From Nitrospira sp. (GTDB lineage: Bacteria > Nitrospirota > Nitrospiria > Nitrospirales > Nitrospiraceae), in the NCBI GenBank assembly GCA_030692565.1, contig JAUYAO010000058.1, forward strand, positions 62,001 through 126,000: DNA of 64,000 nt, in the 5' to 3' direction. Under the pieces are notes generated by a model. That model did no database searches and was not told the origin of the DNA. It saw only the letters and a program-made list of their open reading frames with translations. The translations under genes and the position numbers were made by a program. Numbering within the stretch: the stretch's first letter is position 1; each line of letters starts with the position of its first letter. Positions 9,496-17,538 of this stretch are shown here, in pieces.

Positions 9496-10647
9496 CTAGT
9501 TCGATTCGTTTTCTTCGGCCCTGGCGGCTTGCCGGGCTTCTTCCTGCAATCGCTGCGCTTCGGCCTCGTCGGCCATCGCAGCTTTGATTTCCTTGTCGCG
9601 CTCCACTTTTTCTTTTTCGTATTCCGTCGCGCTGATGATATCGATCTTCCATCCGGTCAAACGAGCCGCCAACCGCACATTCTGCCCGTTCTTCCCGATC
9701 GCCAGCGACAGCTGCGAATCGGCGACCACGACCAACGCCGACTTCTTCTCGTCGTCGATGCCGACTTTTTCGATCGTAGCCGGATTCAGCGCCTCCGCAA
9801 TAAACACGCGAGGATCCTGCGTCCAGGTGATGATATCGATCTTCTCACCTCGTAACTCGCGGACCACCGCCTGCACGCGCGATCCCTTGATGCCGACACA
9901 GGCGCCGACCGGATCGACCGCTTTCTCACGCGAGGTCACCGCAATCTTGGTGCGATCGCCCGGCTCTCTGACGATCGACTTGATCTCCACGATCTTTTCC
10001 ATGACTTCCGGCACTTCCAGCTCAAACAGCTTCGAGACGAATTGGGGATGGCTCCGCGTCAGAATGACCTGCACGTCTTTCGGCGTCCGGCGGACTTCCA
10101 ACAACATCGCCTTGACCCGGTCGCCGCGCCGATACGTCTCGCGCGGAATCTGCTCCTGAATCGGAAGGACGGCTTCCGTCTTGCCGAGATCTACCAGATA
10201 ATTCCGGCGTTCCATGCCCAAGATAATGCCGTTGACGAGGTCGCCCTGCCTGGTCGAATATTCTTTCTGAACCGCTTCCCACTCGGCTTCACGCACCTTT
10301 TGGAAGATGACCTGTTTCGCCGTCTGTGCCGCGATACGGCCGAGCTCGTCCATTTCGATGAGCGAGCCGATTTCGTCTCCCACTTCCGCTTCGCTATCAA
10401 GTTGGCGCGCTTCCTGAAGGGAGATTTCCGCCTTCGGGTTGCTCACGTGATCGACAATCGTCTTCTTCGAGACCACGGAGATCTCGCCGGTCTTGGAGTC
10501 GATCTCGACTTGGATATTCTCCGCCTGCCCGAAGCGCTTCTTGGCAGCGGTTTGGAGGGCCGACTCGATGGCCCCGATGACACGGGACTTTTCGATGCCC
10601 TTTTGGCGTCCAATCTCATCGATGACTGCGATTAATTCTCGGTTCAT
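9496..10647 (-). CDS. nusA: Transcription termination/antitermination factor NusA
   Basis: 383 aa: N-terminal RNAP-binding domain, S1 domain (around DLVNGIILGMERRNYLVDLG), then two KH domains (GACVGIKGSRVQAVVREL and LAIGKNGQNVRLAARL). It lacks the acidic C-terminal repeats of E. coli NusA, as most non-gammaproteobacterial homologues do. A Lys/Glu/Arg-rich coiled tail ends the protein. GGAG precedes the ATG. Sits between rimP and infB. Confidence 0.97.
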   Translation of the reverse strand: MNRELIAVIDEIGRQKGIEKSRVIGAIESALQTAAKKRFGQAENIQVEIDSKTGEISVVSKKTIVDHVSNPKAEISLQEARQLDSEAEVGDEIGSLIEMDELGRIAAQTAKQVIFQKVREAEWEAVQKEYSTRQGDLVNGIILGMERRNYLVDLGKTEAVLPIQEQIPRETYRRGDRVKAMLLEVRRTPKDVQVILTRSHPQFVSKLFELEVPEVMEKIVEIKSIVREPGDRTKIAVTSREKAVDPVGACVGIKGSRVQAVVRELRGEKIDIITWTQDPRVFIAEALNPATIEKVGIDDEKKSALVVVADSQLSLAIGKNGQNVRLAARLTGWKIDIISATEYEKEKVERDKEIKAAMADEAEAQRLQEEARQAARAEENESN

Positions 10648-10700
10648 AAATTTAGGCTCCTGCTCGATCGTGCGGGACTGTGACCACTCCTGACCATCGG

Positions 10701-11210
10701 CTAAATCTCAATCACTAACCGGGCCTCCGCGACAGAGTGGCGATCCAGCTTCACTGTGTCCGTCGTAGCGGCCTTCGACGCGATCGCTAAAACGACCGAG
10801 TCCTCATCCGCCTCCACTAGCTCTCCGATAATACGCCATTGGCCGTCAAGCGGCTGCTTCAGCTTGACGCTCACCCGCTTCCCGACCGCACGCTGATAGT
10901 CTTGGAGCCGCTTGAACGGGCGGTCAAGCCCGGGTGATGACACTTCCAGCGTGTAGGTATGTGGAAATGGATCGGCAACATCCAGCGCGGGACCTACCGC
11001 CAAATGGGCCCGCTCACAATCTGAAACGGTCACACCACCTGGTTTGTCGATCAGCACTCGGACAACGGATCGGGAACCTTGCCCGACGCACACCACGTCC
11101 ACTAATTCCAACCCTAGTGTCCAGAGAATCGGAGAAAGAATGTCCTGAATCCGATCAATGGAAGACCGGGATCCATGCTCCGGAATGCTCAATGCGGTAT
11201 CCTCTGACAC
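10701..11210 (-). CDS. rimP: Ribosome maturation factor RimP
   Basis: 30S maturation factor, about 169 aa from a GTG at 11210. The two RimP domains are visible: the N-terminal alpha/beta part (LGLELVDVVCV, RVLIDKPGGVTVSDCERAH, YTLEVSSPGLDRPFK) and a C-terminal SH3-like barrel. The frame is open to 11267, but that extension would read through a transcription terminator at 11235-11254, so the start must lie at or after 11210. No good Shine-Dalgarno is visible before the GTG. First gene of the nusA-infB operon. Confidence 0.9.
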   Translation of the reverse strand: MSEDTALSIPEHGSRSSIDRIQDILSPILWTLGLELVDVVCVGQGSRSVVRVLIDKPGGVTVSDCERAHLAVGPALDVADPFPHTYTLEVSSPGLDRPFKRLQDYQRAVGKRVSVKLKQPLDGQWRIIGELVEADEDSVVLAIASKAATTDTVKLDRHSVAEARLVIEI

Positions 11211-11228
11211 TGCCGTACATCTGCCCAA

Positions 11229-11254
11229 ACAAAAAAGTGGGCCTGAGCCCACTT
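11229..11254 (-). terminator. Rho-independent terminator of the dat operon
   Basis: Stem AAGTGGGC/GCCCACTT (8 bp, loop CTGA) followed on the minus strand by a run of six or more T. It ends the transcript from the genes at 11287-13385 only about 20 bp before the rimP GTG, so rimP needs its own promoter in very little space, or the structure acts as an attenuator. Confidence 0.75.
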
Positions 11255-11286
11255 CCAGCGACGGCACCTTAACATGGCCCCCCCCC

Positions 11287-12147
11287 TCAACGCAAGGGGG
11301 ACGACCCCGTCAATGCCGCCCAGCGGGAAGCCAGAGCCTCGACAACCGGACCGGGTCGACCGGCCCCGATCACCCGCCCATCCACCTGAACCACCGCAAG
11401 GACTTCCACGGTCGTCCCGGTCAGAAACACTTCATCCGCGGTATAGAGCGACTCGACCGGCAGAAACTCTTCACGCACCGGGAACCCCGCCGCCCTCGCC
11501 AGGCTCAAGACCACCGTGCGGGTTACTCCCGATAGAATTCGCGGGCCTTCCGGAGCGGTCACCACGGTTCCCGATTGAACCGCCATCACATTGCTCACCG
11601 ACCCTTCCGTGACCAGGCCATCTTTCACCAGGATCGCCTCAAACACACCGGCCCTCTTCGCCTCTTCTCGTGCCAACACATTCGCCAACAAATTCACGCT
11701 CTTGATGTCGCAACGCCCCCAGCGCAAGTCCTCACAGGTCTTAGCAATGACGCCGGCCTCCCTAGTCTTCGCCGGAAACGGCGCCAACTCTCGAATCGTC
11801 ATCACCACCGTCGGAGCCACGTTGGACGGAAACGCGTGGTCTCTCGCAGCAACCCCGCGGGTGATCTGGAGATAAACCTTCGCCTCTGCATATCCAGCCG
11901 CCCGAATGCCCTGCTGAATCCACTCGGTCCACTGGGCTCTCGTATAGGGCTGAATCAGGCTCAGTTCACGCGCACTGCGGTCAAGCCGATTGAGATGCGC
12001 ATCCAGTTCAAAGGGACGGCCGCGATAGGTCCTGCTGACTTCGTACACACCATCGCCGAACTGAAACCCACGATCTTCGATCGATACGGTAGCCTCATGC
12101 CAGGGAAGGAATCGCCCGTTGATAAATGCAATATCCGGCACGGCCAT
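11287..12147 (-). CDS. dat: Class IV PLP aminotransferase, probably D-amino-acid aminotransferase
   Basis: Fold-type IV pyridoxal-phosphate enzyme, 286 aa. The N-terminus FINGRFLPWHEATVSIEDRGFQFGDGVYEV and the segment CDIKSVNLLANVLAREEA (containing the PLP lysine) match D-alanine aminotransferases closely. The C-terminal EVFLTGTTVEV loop is also typical. Branched-chain aminotransferase or aminodeoxychorismate lyase are alternatives within the family, but the DIKS-NLL motif favours Dat, which supplies D-alanine/D-glutamate for peptidoglycan. The start overlaps the upstream stop (ATGA). Confidence 0.85.
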   Translation of the reverse strand: MAVPDIAFINGRFLPWHEATVSIEDRGFQFGDGVYEVSRTYRGRPFELDAHLNRLDRSARELSLIQPYTRAQWTEWIQQGIRAAGYAEAKVYLQITRGVAARDHAFPSNVAPTVVMTIRELAPFPAKTREAGVIAKTCEDLRWGRCDIKSVNLLANVLAREEAKRAGVFEAILVKDGLVTEGSVSNVMAVQSGTVVTAPEGPRILSGVTRTVVLSLARAAGFPVREEFLPVESLYTADEVFLTGTTVEVLAVVQVDGRVIGAGRPGPVVEALASRWAALTGSSPLR

Positions 12148-12491
12148 CAACCTTTCCCGGTTGGCGCAACCTGAATCAGGAATATCCGACGATCTTCCGC
12201 GGTGAATTTCCACCCCATGCGCTTTTCGAATACTAATTCATGGGTTCCGGGCAGCATCCCCTGAAACTCGAACGTGCGTTGACCATTCTCGACTGCGTTA
12301 TTACTGGCGACTCGGAGAAATTGATCATCCACAAGGGTCAACGCCTTGGTGTTGTAGCTCGGAACCCATTGCTCGCCACGGGTACGGTCTTCCCACAGAT
12401 GAATGGTAAACGCTCGCCCAAGGACGGCCTCGATCGCCCGACTCCCTTGGCCTTCCGAGGAGCCCGAGATATTCTGCCCGGCACTATTCAT
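12147..12491 (-). CDS. Chagasin-like (I42 family) protease inhibitor
   Basis: About 114 aa with an Ig-like beta fold pattern of inhibitor family I42: a strand FTIHLWED, a first loop with RGEQW (family consensus NPTTGxxW), a TFEFQGMLPGTHELVFEKRMGWK segment corresponding to the GxxxLxLxYxRPW region. The family blocks papain-type cysteine proteases. No signal peptide is visible from the ATG at 12491; a GTG at 12539 that overlaps the Rieske stop (TAGTG) would add 16 residues, some hydrophobic. Family assignment is moderately sure. Confidence 0.65.
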   Translation of the reverse strand: MNSAGQNISGSSEGQGSRAIEAVLGRAFTIHLWEDRTRGEQWVPSYNTKALTLVDDQFLRVASNNAVENGQRTFEFQGMLPGTHELVFEKRMGWKFTAEDRRIFLIQVAPTGKG

Positions 12492-12538
12492 AACTGCCCA
12501 CCAGCTCCATAGACCACAATCTCCCCCTCGACCCAGCA

Positions 12539-12856
12539 CTACGCCTTTCGACGGGGACCCACAAAAATATCGGCATCCTCGACACGCACCTCATAACTCC
12601 CGATGCAATAGCCGCCGCCGTCGGTTCCCTGCCCGCTCCGAATGTCGAAAGCCAGATCGTGCCAGGGACAGGCCACCACATACCCTTTCAATCGACCTTC
12701 GTTCAACGGCCCGCCTTCATGCGGACACAAATTGTGAATCGCATAGAACTTCCCGTCGATGTTGAACAGGGCAATGGCCTTGTCATTGACCTTCACCACT
12801 TTCGATTGCCCGGGGGCCACTTCGTTCAGTCCGGCAACCCGTTGGAACCCCTCCAT
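12539..12856 (-). CDS. Small Rieske [2Fe-2S] protein (assimilatory nitrite reductase NirD/ferredoxin type)
   Basis: 105-aa single-domain Rieske protein. The cluster ligands are the Cys-Pro-His of LCPHEGG and the Cys-x-x-His of ACPWHDLAF, separated by 16 residues. No membrane anchor, so it is probably a soluble ferredoxin or the small subunit of an oxygenase. GGAG precedes the ATG at 12856. It sits between the inhibitor-like gene and the DUF192 gene in a tight run on one strand. Confidence 0.88.
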   Translation of the reverse strand: MEGFQRVAGLNEVAPGQSKVVKVNDKAIALFNIDGKFYAIHNLCPHEGGPLNEGRLKGYVVACPWHDLAFDIRSGQGTDGGGYCIGSYEVRVEDADIFVGPRRKA

Positions 12857-12884
12857 ACCCGTCTCCTCGATTTCCCTCACACCA

Positions 12885-13385
12885 CTACATGCGCAGGAAA
12901 TACTTCAGCTCGTCCCCGTTTGCAACACCAACCCGCTGGATAAATCCAGCCTCGGTTTCCAGCACATAGCGCGCCGCCACCGGTGGAGGGCCGAAGAACG
13001 GACAGGGATCTTTCTCGCAGGGGCTCGCGCGCTCGACTGTATGCACTACATGATGGCTTTCATCGACCCAAATCATATCCACCGGGAATCGAAATTCCTT
13101 GGTCCGGACCCGATGGAGCCCATTAGACTCAAAGATATAAAGCATCCCCGTGTTGGGCGGCAACTGATCACGAAACGCGAGCCCGAACAGCAGCTTTTCT
13201 GGCGTCTCTGCAACTTCCGCTTCGATCGTTTCGCCATGAGGGAAGGTCACCACAATGATGTCGGTGTCCTTCTGCGGCACCAGAAACATGGACACGCTCA
13301 TTAAGAGGATCGCCAGCAGGATCATCATGATGATCCGCTTTTTTTTCTGTTCCCGATCGCTCCCTTGAGTCTGCGTCAAACCCAT
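12885..13385 (-). CDS. DUF192 family protein with N-terminal membrane segment
   Basis: 166 aa. One transmembrane or uncleaved signal segment spans about residues 20-38 after a basic KKKR patch, so the DUF192 domain lies outside the cytoplasm. The domain shows the typical AETPEKLLFGLAFRDQLPPNTGMLYIF, FPVDMIWVD and ARYVLET segments. Function of DUF192 is unknown. ATG at 13385 chosen because upstream residues have no family similarity. Confidence 0.85.
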   Translation of the reverse strand: MGLTQTQGSDREQKKKRIIMMILLAILLMSVSMFLVPQKDTDIIVVTFPHGETIEAEVAETPEKLLFGLAFRDQLPPNTGMLYIFESNGLHRVRTKEFRFPVDMIWVDESHHVVHTVERASPCEKDPCPFFGPPPVAARYVLETEAGFIQRVGVANGDELKYFLRM

Positions 13386-13484
13386 AACATTCGCCTTCGG
13401 TGTCAATAAAGATTAGCGCGCCAGACTGGGTCTCATGGGCCATATTCCCGTGAATTCTAGGCCTTCTGACCGGAAGCCGTTCTG

Positions 13485-13514
13485 TTGACTTGGAAAAGAA
13501 TCACAGAATAGAAT
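13485..13514 (+). promoter_or_regulatory. Sigma70-type promoter for the ferredoxin gene
   Basis: TTGACT (13485-13490), 18-bp spacer, TAGAAT (13509-13514). The predicted start near 13521 gives an 84-nt leader to the ferredoxin ATG at 13605. Confidence 0.5.
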
Positions 13515-13604
13515 GGCCTCCACACAGCGCACGCACTATGGTCGGGGCGGCGCGATCTTGTCAATATTGTTTGTTGTCTCAGAAGTGAGAAGGAGGCGTG
13601 GGTC

Positions 13605-13952
13605 ATGGCACTGCTGATTACCGACGAATGCATTTCCTGTGGGGCTTGCCTGCCTGAATGTCCCAACGAGGCGATTTTCGAAACCCGGAGCGATGCTGAG
13701 GGCAAGGGCCATCACGTGGGCGACGGTCAGGGCGTAGGCGACAATATCTACATCATCACCCATGATCGCTGCACGGAATGCGTCGGGCACTTTGATGAAC
13801 CGCAGTGCGCGGCCGTCTGCCCTGTCGACAATTGCTGCATCTCCGATCCGGCCTATCCGGAAACAACGGACGTGTTGATGGCAAAGGCCAAAACCTTGAA
13901 CCCTGACAAGGCCATCGACGAGAGCAAGATCTGGAGCGGCGTCCGGAACTAG
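13605..13952 (+). CDS. 2[4Fe-4S] ferredoxin, Allochromatium/YfhL type
   Basis: 115 aa. First cluster motif CxxCxxCxxxC at Cys9-Cys12-Cys15-Cys19 followed by Pro; second motif CxxC-x8-CxxxC in CTECVGHFDEPQCAAVCP, whose extra loop defines the Alvin-type ferredoxins, plus a C-terminal helix. GAAGGAGG precedes the ATG. A soluble low-potential electron carrier; the partner is not in the neighbourhood. Confidence 0.95.
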   Translation: MALLITDECISCGACLPECPNEAIFETRSDAEGKGHHVGDGQGVGDNIYIITHDRCTECVGHFDEPQCAAVCPVDNCCISDPAYPETTDVLMAKAKTLNPDKAIDESKIWSGVRN

Positions 13953-13980
13953 CGCACGCCTCAGGGCTTCGTGATGTAAC

Positions 13981-14014
13981 AGAAGGCCTTGCGGTGATCA
14001 CCGCAAGGCCTTCT
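13981..14014. terminator. Perfect 34-bp palindrome, terminator-like
   Basis: 17-bp perfect inverted repeat (AGAAGGCCTTGCGGTGA and complement) 28 bp after the ferredoxin stop. The T-tract behind it is weak (CCGTTT), so termination efficiency is uncertain. Confidence 0.6.
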
Positions 14015-14155
14015 CCGTTTCTCCTGACCTCGCCGACCGCAACATTCCACTAGAATTACGATTGAATCAGCTGTAGGATTTTATCGTCGCAGTCGATCCT
14101 TCATAGACTGCCGCGCTTCGATTGAGCCGCTCCCTCTTACCCTGGAGGTGCAGTC

Positions 14156-14488
14156 ATGCGTCCACGCTTCTGGTTCCTTAGCACGCTCCTCTTTTTTACC
14201 CTTACTGCCCCCGGATGGGCCCACGCCAGCACAAGCGAACTGGGAACGATCATTGAGGGCTTCGTCACTCGCCACTTTCCTGATGCCACCAGTCATATGT
14301 GGGTTGTGAATGACACCCAATGGGACGGGGACGAGATGGTCGTCGATCTTTATACCTATGTCATCGAGAAGCAGCAGCCCGCCACGCAAGAAAGCCGCTA
14401 CCTGCTCTTGATCGTGGCGGGGAAACTGACAGCTGTGCAACGAGTCCCGGTGGAGAATGCACCAGGCTGCCAACCGGAAGAGGCGTAG
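14156..14488 (+). CDS. Small secreted protein of unknown function
   Basis: 110 aa with a clear signal peptide (MRPR, hydrophobic stretch to residue 22, AHAS cleavage). The mature part is mostly beta and has no motif I recognise; the segment around HMWVVNDTQWDGDEMVVDL suggests a PepSY-like small fold but this is weak. CTGGAGGTG precedes the ATG. A terminator follows at 14525. Confidence 0.8.
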   Translation: MRPRFWFLSTLLFFTLTAPGWAHASTSELGTIIEGFVTRHFPDATSHMWVVNDTQWDGDEMVVDLYTYVIEKQQPATQESRYLLLIVAGKLTAVQRVPVENAPGCQPEEA

Positions 14489-14524
14489 CAAATCATTTCG
14501 GCTGGCGAATCTAAGATGAAAGAC

Positions 14525-14559
14525 AAAGGCCCCGGGGAATTGCTTCCCCAGGGCCTTTT
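14525..14559. terminator. Bidirectional intrinsic terminator
   Basis: Stem AAAGGCCC-c-GGGGAA / TTCCCC-a-GGGCCTTT with loop TTGC, then TTTTATC on the plus strand and an A/T-rich flank on the other. It lies between the convergent genes 14156..14488 and 14594..15070 and can serve both. Confidence 0.8.
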
Positions 14560-14593
14560 ATCTCAACTTTTGTCCTACTCGAATGACGACAAA

Positions 14594-15070
14594 CTACTTC
14601 AGCATCAACAACTTACCACCGACGTGCGCCGGATGGAGATGGCAGCGGTAAGTCAGGACGTTCCCCGCAGCATAGAACAGATCGCTGGTCGGAACACCAA
14701 TATACTTGGTCTCGCCTGGCTTAAGCACCAGCTTGGTATCCAACACGGTGGGTGCAGACTGATTCACGGCAGCAGTAAGCTGAAACCCATGCTCAGCGGT
14801 CGAGTTATTGGTCACCTTCAGGAGCACTGGAGAACCGGGGCGAGTCTTGAAATCAATCACGGTCGTCGGCGGATACCAGGTCTTCATAGTGCCGATTTCG
14901 ATGGCATAGAATGTGGCGTCCACATCGAGCTCCTTGAATGACTGGCCCACGACTGATCCTGTTTCAAGGTCGCCGATCTCAACACCGCCGGCTTGGAGTG
15001 CAAATACAGCCGAGGCTCCAGCGACTGTCAACCCGAGGCCAAAGAGGACCGATAACATCGTCTTGCCCAT
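14594..15070 (-). CDS. Periplasmic cupredoxin-like copper protein
   Basis: 158 aa with a signal peptide (residues 1-25) and one cupredoxin domain. Likely type 1 copper ligands are His94 (AEHGFQL) and Cys143-x-x-His146 (YRCHLHPAHVGG). The axial position at Cys+6, Met in amicyanin, is His149 here, with another His at 144. Shine-Dalgarno TAAGGAGG before the ATG. Probably a periplasmic electron carrier or a copper-binding protein; the histidine-rich site leaves both open. Confidence 0.85.
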   Translation of the reverse strand: MGKTMLSVLFGLGLTVAGASAVFALQAGGVEIGDLETGSVVGQSFKELDVDATFYAIEIGTMKTWYPPTTVIDFKTRPGSPVLLKVTNNSTAEHGFQLTAAVNQSAPTVLDTKLVLKPGETKYIGVPTSDLFYAAGNVLTYRCHLHPAHVGGKLLMLK

Positions 15071-15319
15071 GACCTACCTCCTTAAGAAAAAAGAAGAGAT
15101 GTGATTAGGTTGGTAAATAACTTCCGCCAAGCTCTGTTAGCCTTGACTGATCCGATGCCGTCCGACACTCACACATACACCCTGTGCCAACAATTGCTAC
15201 ATCACGAGGCGCAACTTATAACATAGGGCTCAAAATGGAAGCAAGCAGCTTCTCCATGTGCAGAACCATGATAGCCCGATTCAACACTTGCCTTACAATT
15301 CCAATATACAGCAGTAACA

Positions 15320-16894
15320 TCAATTAGTTGCGCGATTGAATTCGGCCTGACGCACATCCGGCACATCTCTCCCGGTCAGAACATCATAGGGAGCAAAATC
15401 GTCTGTCAGTTCAAATCCCATTGGCCACGGATCAGTCCGGTGAGAGCCGAGCAGCGCAACGGCCTCGCTAGGCAGTTGTCGATTCATAGCCATCGCGGTC
15501 ACTTTTGCGATGAAAGCTTCATGTCCGTGTTCCGTGACCGGGCCCCCTGCAAAAAAAATCAAATTCTCCGCTTTGGTCTGGCCGCTCTTCCATGGCCCTT
15601 TAACCGCAAATGTTTCAATCATAGGGAACTCACCGCGCATCGTCTGGACGACAGCCGCCGCCCGCGCGTTATCGAGCTCTTCTCCGGATGACGCCAAATT
15701 CAACGCCACAACTCCATCCGGTTTCAGATGCATTCGCACCGCCGCATAGAATTCTTTTGTGGTCAGATGAAACGGAATCATGTGGCGGGCAAACGCATCA
15801 ATCCAAATCACATCATAAAGGTGGTCGGTGGTGTTCAGGAACGCCCGCCCGTCCTTGACCCGCACATGGTGATTGGCTGGAGGATGATACTCAAAATAGT
15901 CTTCTGCCATCCGCACCACCACCGGATCGAACTCGATGACGTCCATTTCCAGATCGGGCCAGTAGTGCGCCAGCCACTTGGCCAGCGAGCCGCCGCCATG
16001 TCCGAGAATCAAACCCCGTTGAGGCTGATCCACCAACGCCAATGACGCGACCATGAGCTGGCTGTAGGGCAGAAACAGCGGAAGGGGATCGGCCTTCCAC
16101 ATCACCGCATGAAAGGTACGATCGAGCACGAGATAACGGAACAGTTGGTCATCCCGCACCCGCACTTGCTGATAGGGACTATCCTCCTGATAAACCGGCG
16201 GATTCAATTTCTGAATAGGATGGAGCGCCAATGCGACGAAAAATCCACTGCAGACCAGCCCGCACAATTTTCCGACAGCCCCGACCTTCGCTCCTCGCCA
16301 GAGCCACAGCAATCCCAACACCACTTGGATTGTTCCCAGCCAAGCCACCAGCGCCTGGCTCCCGATCCACGAGAGCAGAAAGAACGCGGTTCCCCAGGTG
16401 CCGATCAGACTTCCCACTGTTGACAAGGCAATCATGCGGCCCGTGTGGCGGCCCACATGCCCCATATCAGAGACGGCCAACCGCAACATCGCGGGCAACA
16501 CCCCGCTCAATCCAAACGCAGGGGGAGCCAGGAGAATCGTGGCGGCGAGGCAAGGACCCCACCGTGGATCCTGTATCCAGGCATCCACTTGAAACAGGAT
16601 CGGCTGGCTGGCCCAGGCGACCAGAAAGGTCCAGGACCCTGAAAAGAGCAGCAGCCCCGCGAGCACGCTCCCCCCTGCATACCGATCTGACGCCCATCCG
16701 CCGAAGGCATAGCCGCTGCTCATCGCAGCAAGGATGACCCCGATCAGCGCCCCCCACACAAACAGGGAGTTTCCGAACACGGGGGCCAGCAGTCTGCTGC
16801 CGAGAATTTCCAGCGCCATCACGACCGCTCCGGTTATCAGCGCGGTGGAGAGCAGGAACGCACGCGAGATTGGAGGGGTCCCTTCAGCAGTCAT
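15320..16894 (-). CDS. Membrane-anchored spermidine-synthase-like protein
   Basis: 524 aa from the ATG at 16894. The first ~215 residues form about seven transmembrane segments, starting FLLSTALITGAVVMALEILG. The C-terminal half is a spermidine-synthase/methyltransferase fold with the nucleotide motif LILGHGGGSLAKWL and an acidic strand end VIEFDP. Such fusions are widespread and their substrate is mostly unknown, so polyamine synthesis should not be assumed. The longer open frame overlaps the CBS gene and is not used. Confidence 0.85.
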   Translation of the reverse strand: MTAEGTPPISRAFLLSTALITGAVVMALEILGSRLLAPVFGNSLFVWGALIGVILAAMSSGYAFGGWASDRYAGGSVLAGLLLFSGSWTFLVAWASQPILFQVDAWIQDPRWGPCLAATILLAPPAFGLSGVLPAMLRLAVSDMGHVGRHTGRMIALSTVGSLIGTWGTAFFLLSWIGSQALVAWLGTIQVVLGLLWLWRGAKVGAVGKLCGLVCSGFFVALALHPIQKLNPPVYQEDSPYQQVRVRDDQLFRYLVLDRTFHAVMWKADPLPLFLPYSQLMVASLALVDQPQRGLILGHGGGSLAKWLAHYWPDLEMDVIEFDPVVVRMAEDYFEYHPPANHHVRVKDGRAFLNTTDHLYDVIWIDAFARHMIPFHLTTKEFYAAVRMHLKPDGVVALNLASSGEELDNARAAAVVQTMRGEFPMIETFAVKGPWKSGQTKAENLIFFAGGPVTEHGHEAFIAKVTAMAMNRQLPSEAVALLGSHRTDPWPMGFELTDDFAPYDVLTGRDVPDVRQAEFNRATN

Positions 16895-16952
16895 GCGAGA
16901 GGCAGCGCAGGCAGGTATCGACCAAGACGAAGGAGGCAAGAGGCCACGAGGA

Positions 16953-17342
16953 TCATTGATGCCCCCAATTCTTGAAATAACGCAGCAGATCTCGTACGGA
17001 GAGTAGTCCAGCCACTTCTCCGCCTTCAACTACTGCCAGATGGCGAATACCAGCCTGCGCCATCACGTCGCTGGCATCATGGGCCGACGCAGCAATATCG
17101 ATCGTAATCAGCGGGGCACTCATGACTGACCGCACAAGCGTGTGAGCCGGAACCAGCGATTCCGCCAAGACCTTCCGAACCAGATCCGCTTCACTGATAA
17201 TCCCGAGGTAGCAGGTGCCCTCCCGAACCAAGAGCGCCCCGACTTTCGCCACGCGCATTTGCCGCGCGGCATCGCAGGCCGTCGCATCAGGCGAGATCGC
17301 CTGAGCCACCGACCGCATCATGACCGCAAGCGGACGCTGCAT
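16953..17342 (-). CDS. Tandem CBS-domain protein
   Basis: 129 aa, almost entirely two CBS domains (about residues 10-60 and 70-125), which bind adenosyl nucleotides. No effector domain is attached. ATG at 17342 preferred; a GTG at 17357 would add five residues. It lies 58 bp upstream of the spermidine-synthase-like gene on the same strand. Confidence 0.88.
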   Translation of the reverse strand: MQRPLAVMMRSVAQAISPDATACDAARQMRVAKVGALLVREGTCYLGIISEADLVRKVLAESLVPAHTLVRSVMSAPLITIDIAASAHDASDVMAQAGIRHLAVVEGGEVAGLLSVRDLLRYFKNWGHQ

Positions 17343-17468
17343 CCCTACGGAGTTCACGGCAACAGTGCTCCATCTCGTAGAAGTATCGGATTCTACTCAA
17401 CCAATTTTCATAGAGTCAACGCCGTGTCACCTCCCTGAAACATTAAGCAACTGATTTTAGCCATTTCA

Positions 17469-17497
17469 TTGCCCACTGTTTGATCCATTGCTATACT
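17469..17497 (+). promoter_or_regulatory. Sigma70-type promoter for UDP-glucose dehydrogenase
   Basis: TTGCCC (17469-17474), 17-bp spacer, TATACT (17492-17497). Expected start near 17504, 35 nt before the ATG at 17539, with AAGGAG in between. Confidence 0.55.
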
Positions 17498-17538
17498 TCG
17501 CTCCACCAATACCCTAGCTACCAAGGAGAAACAATCCC

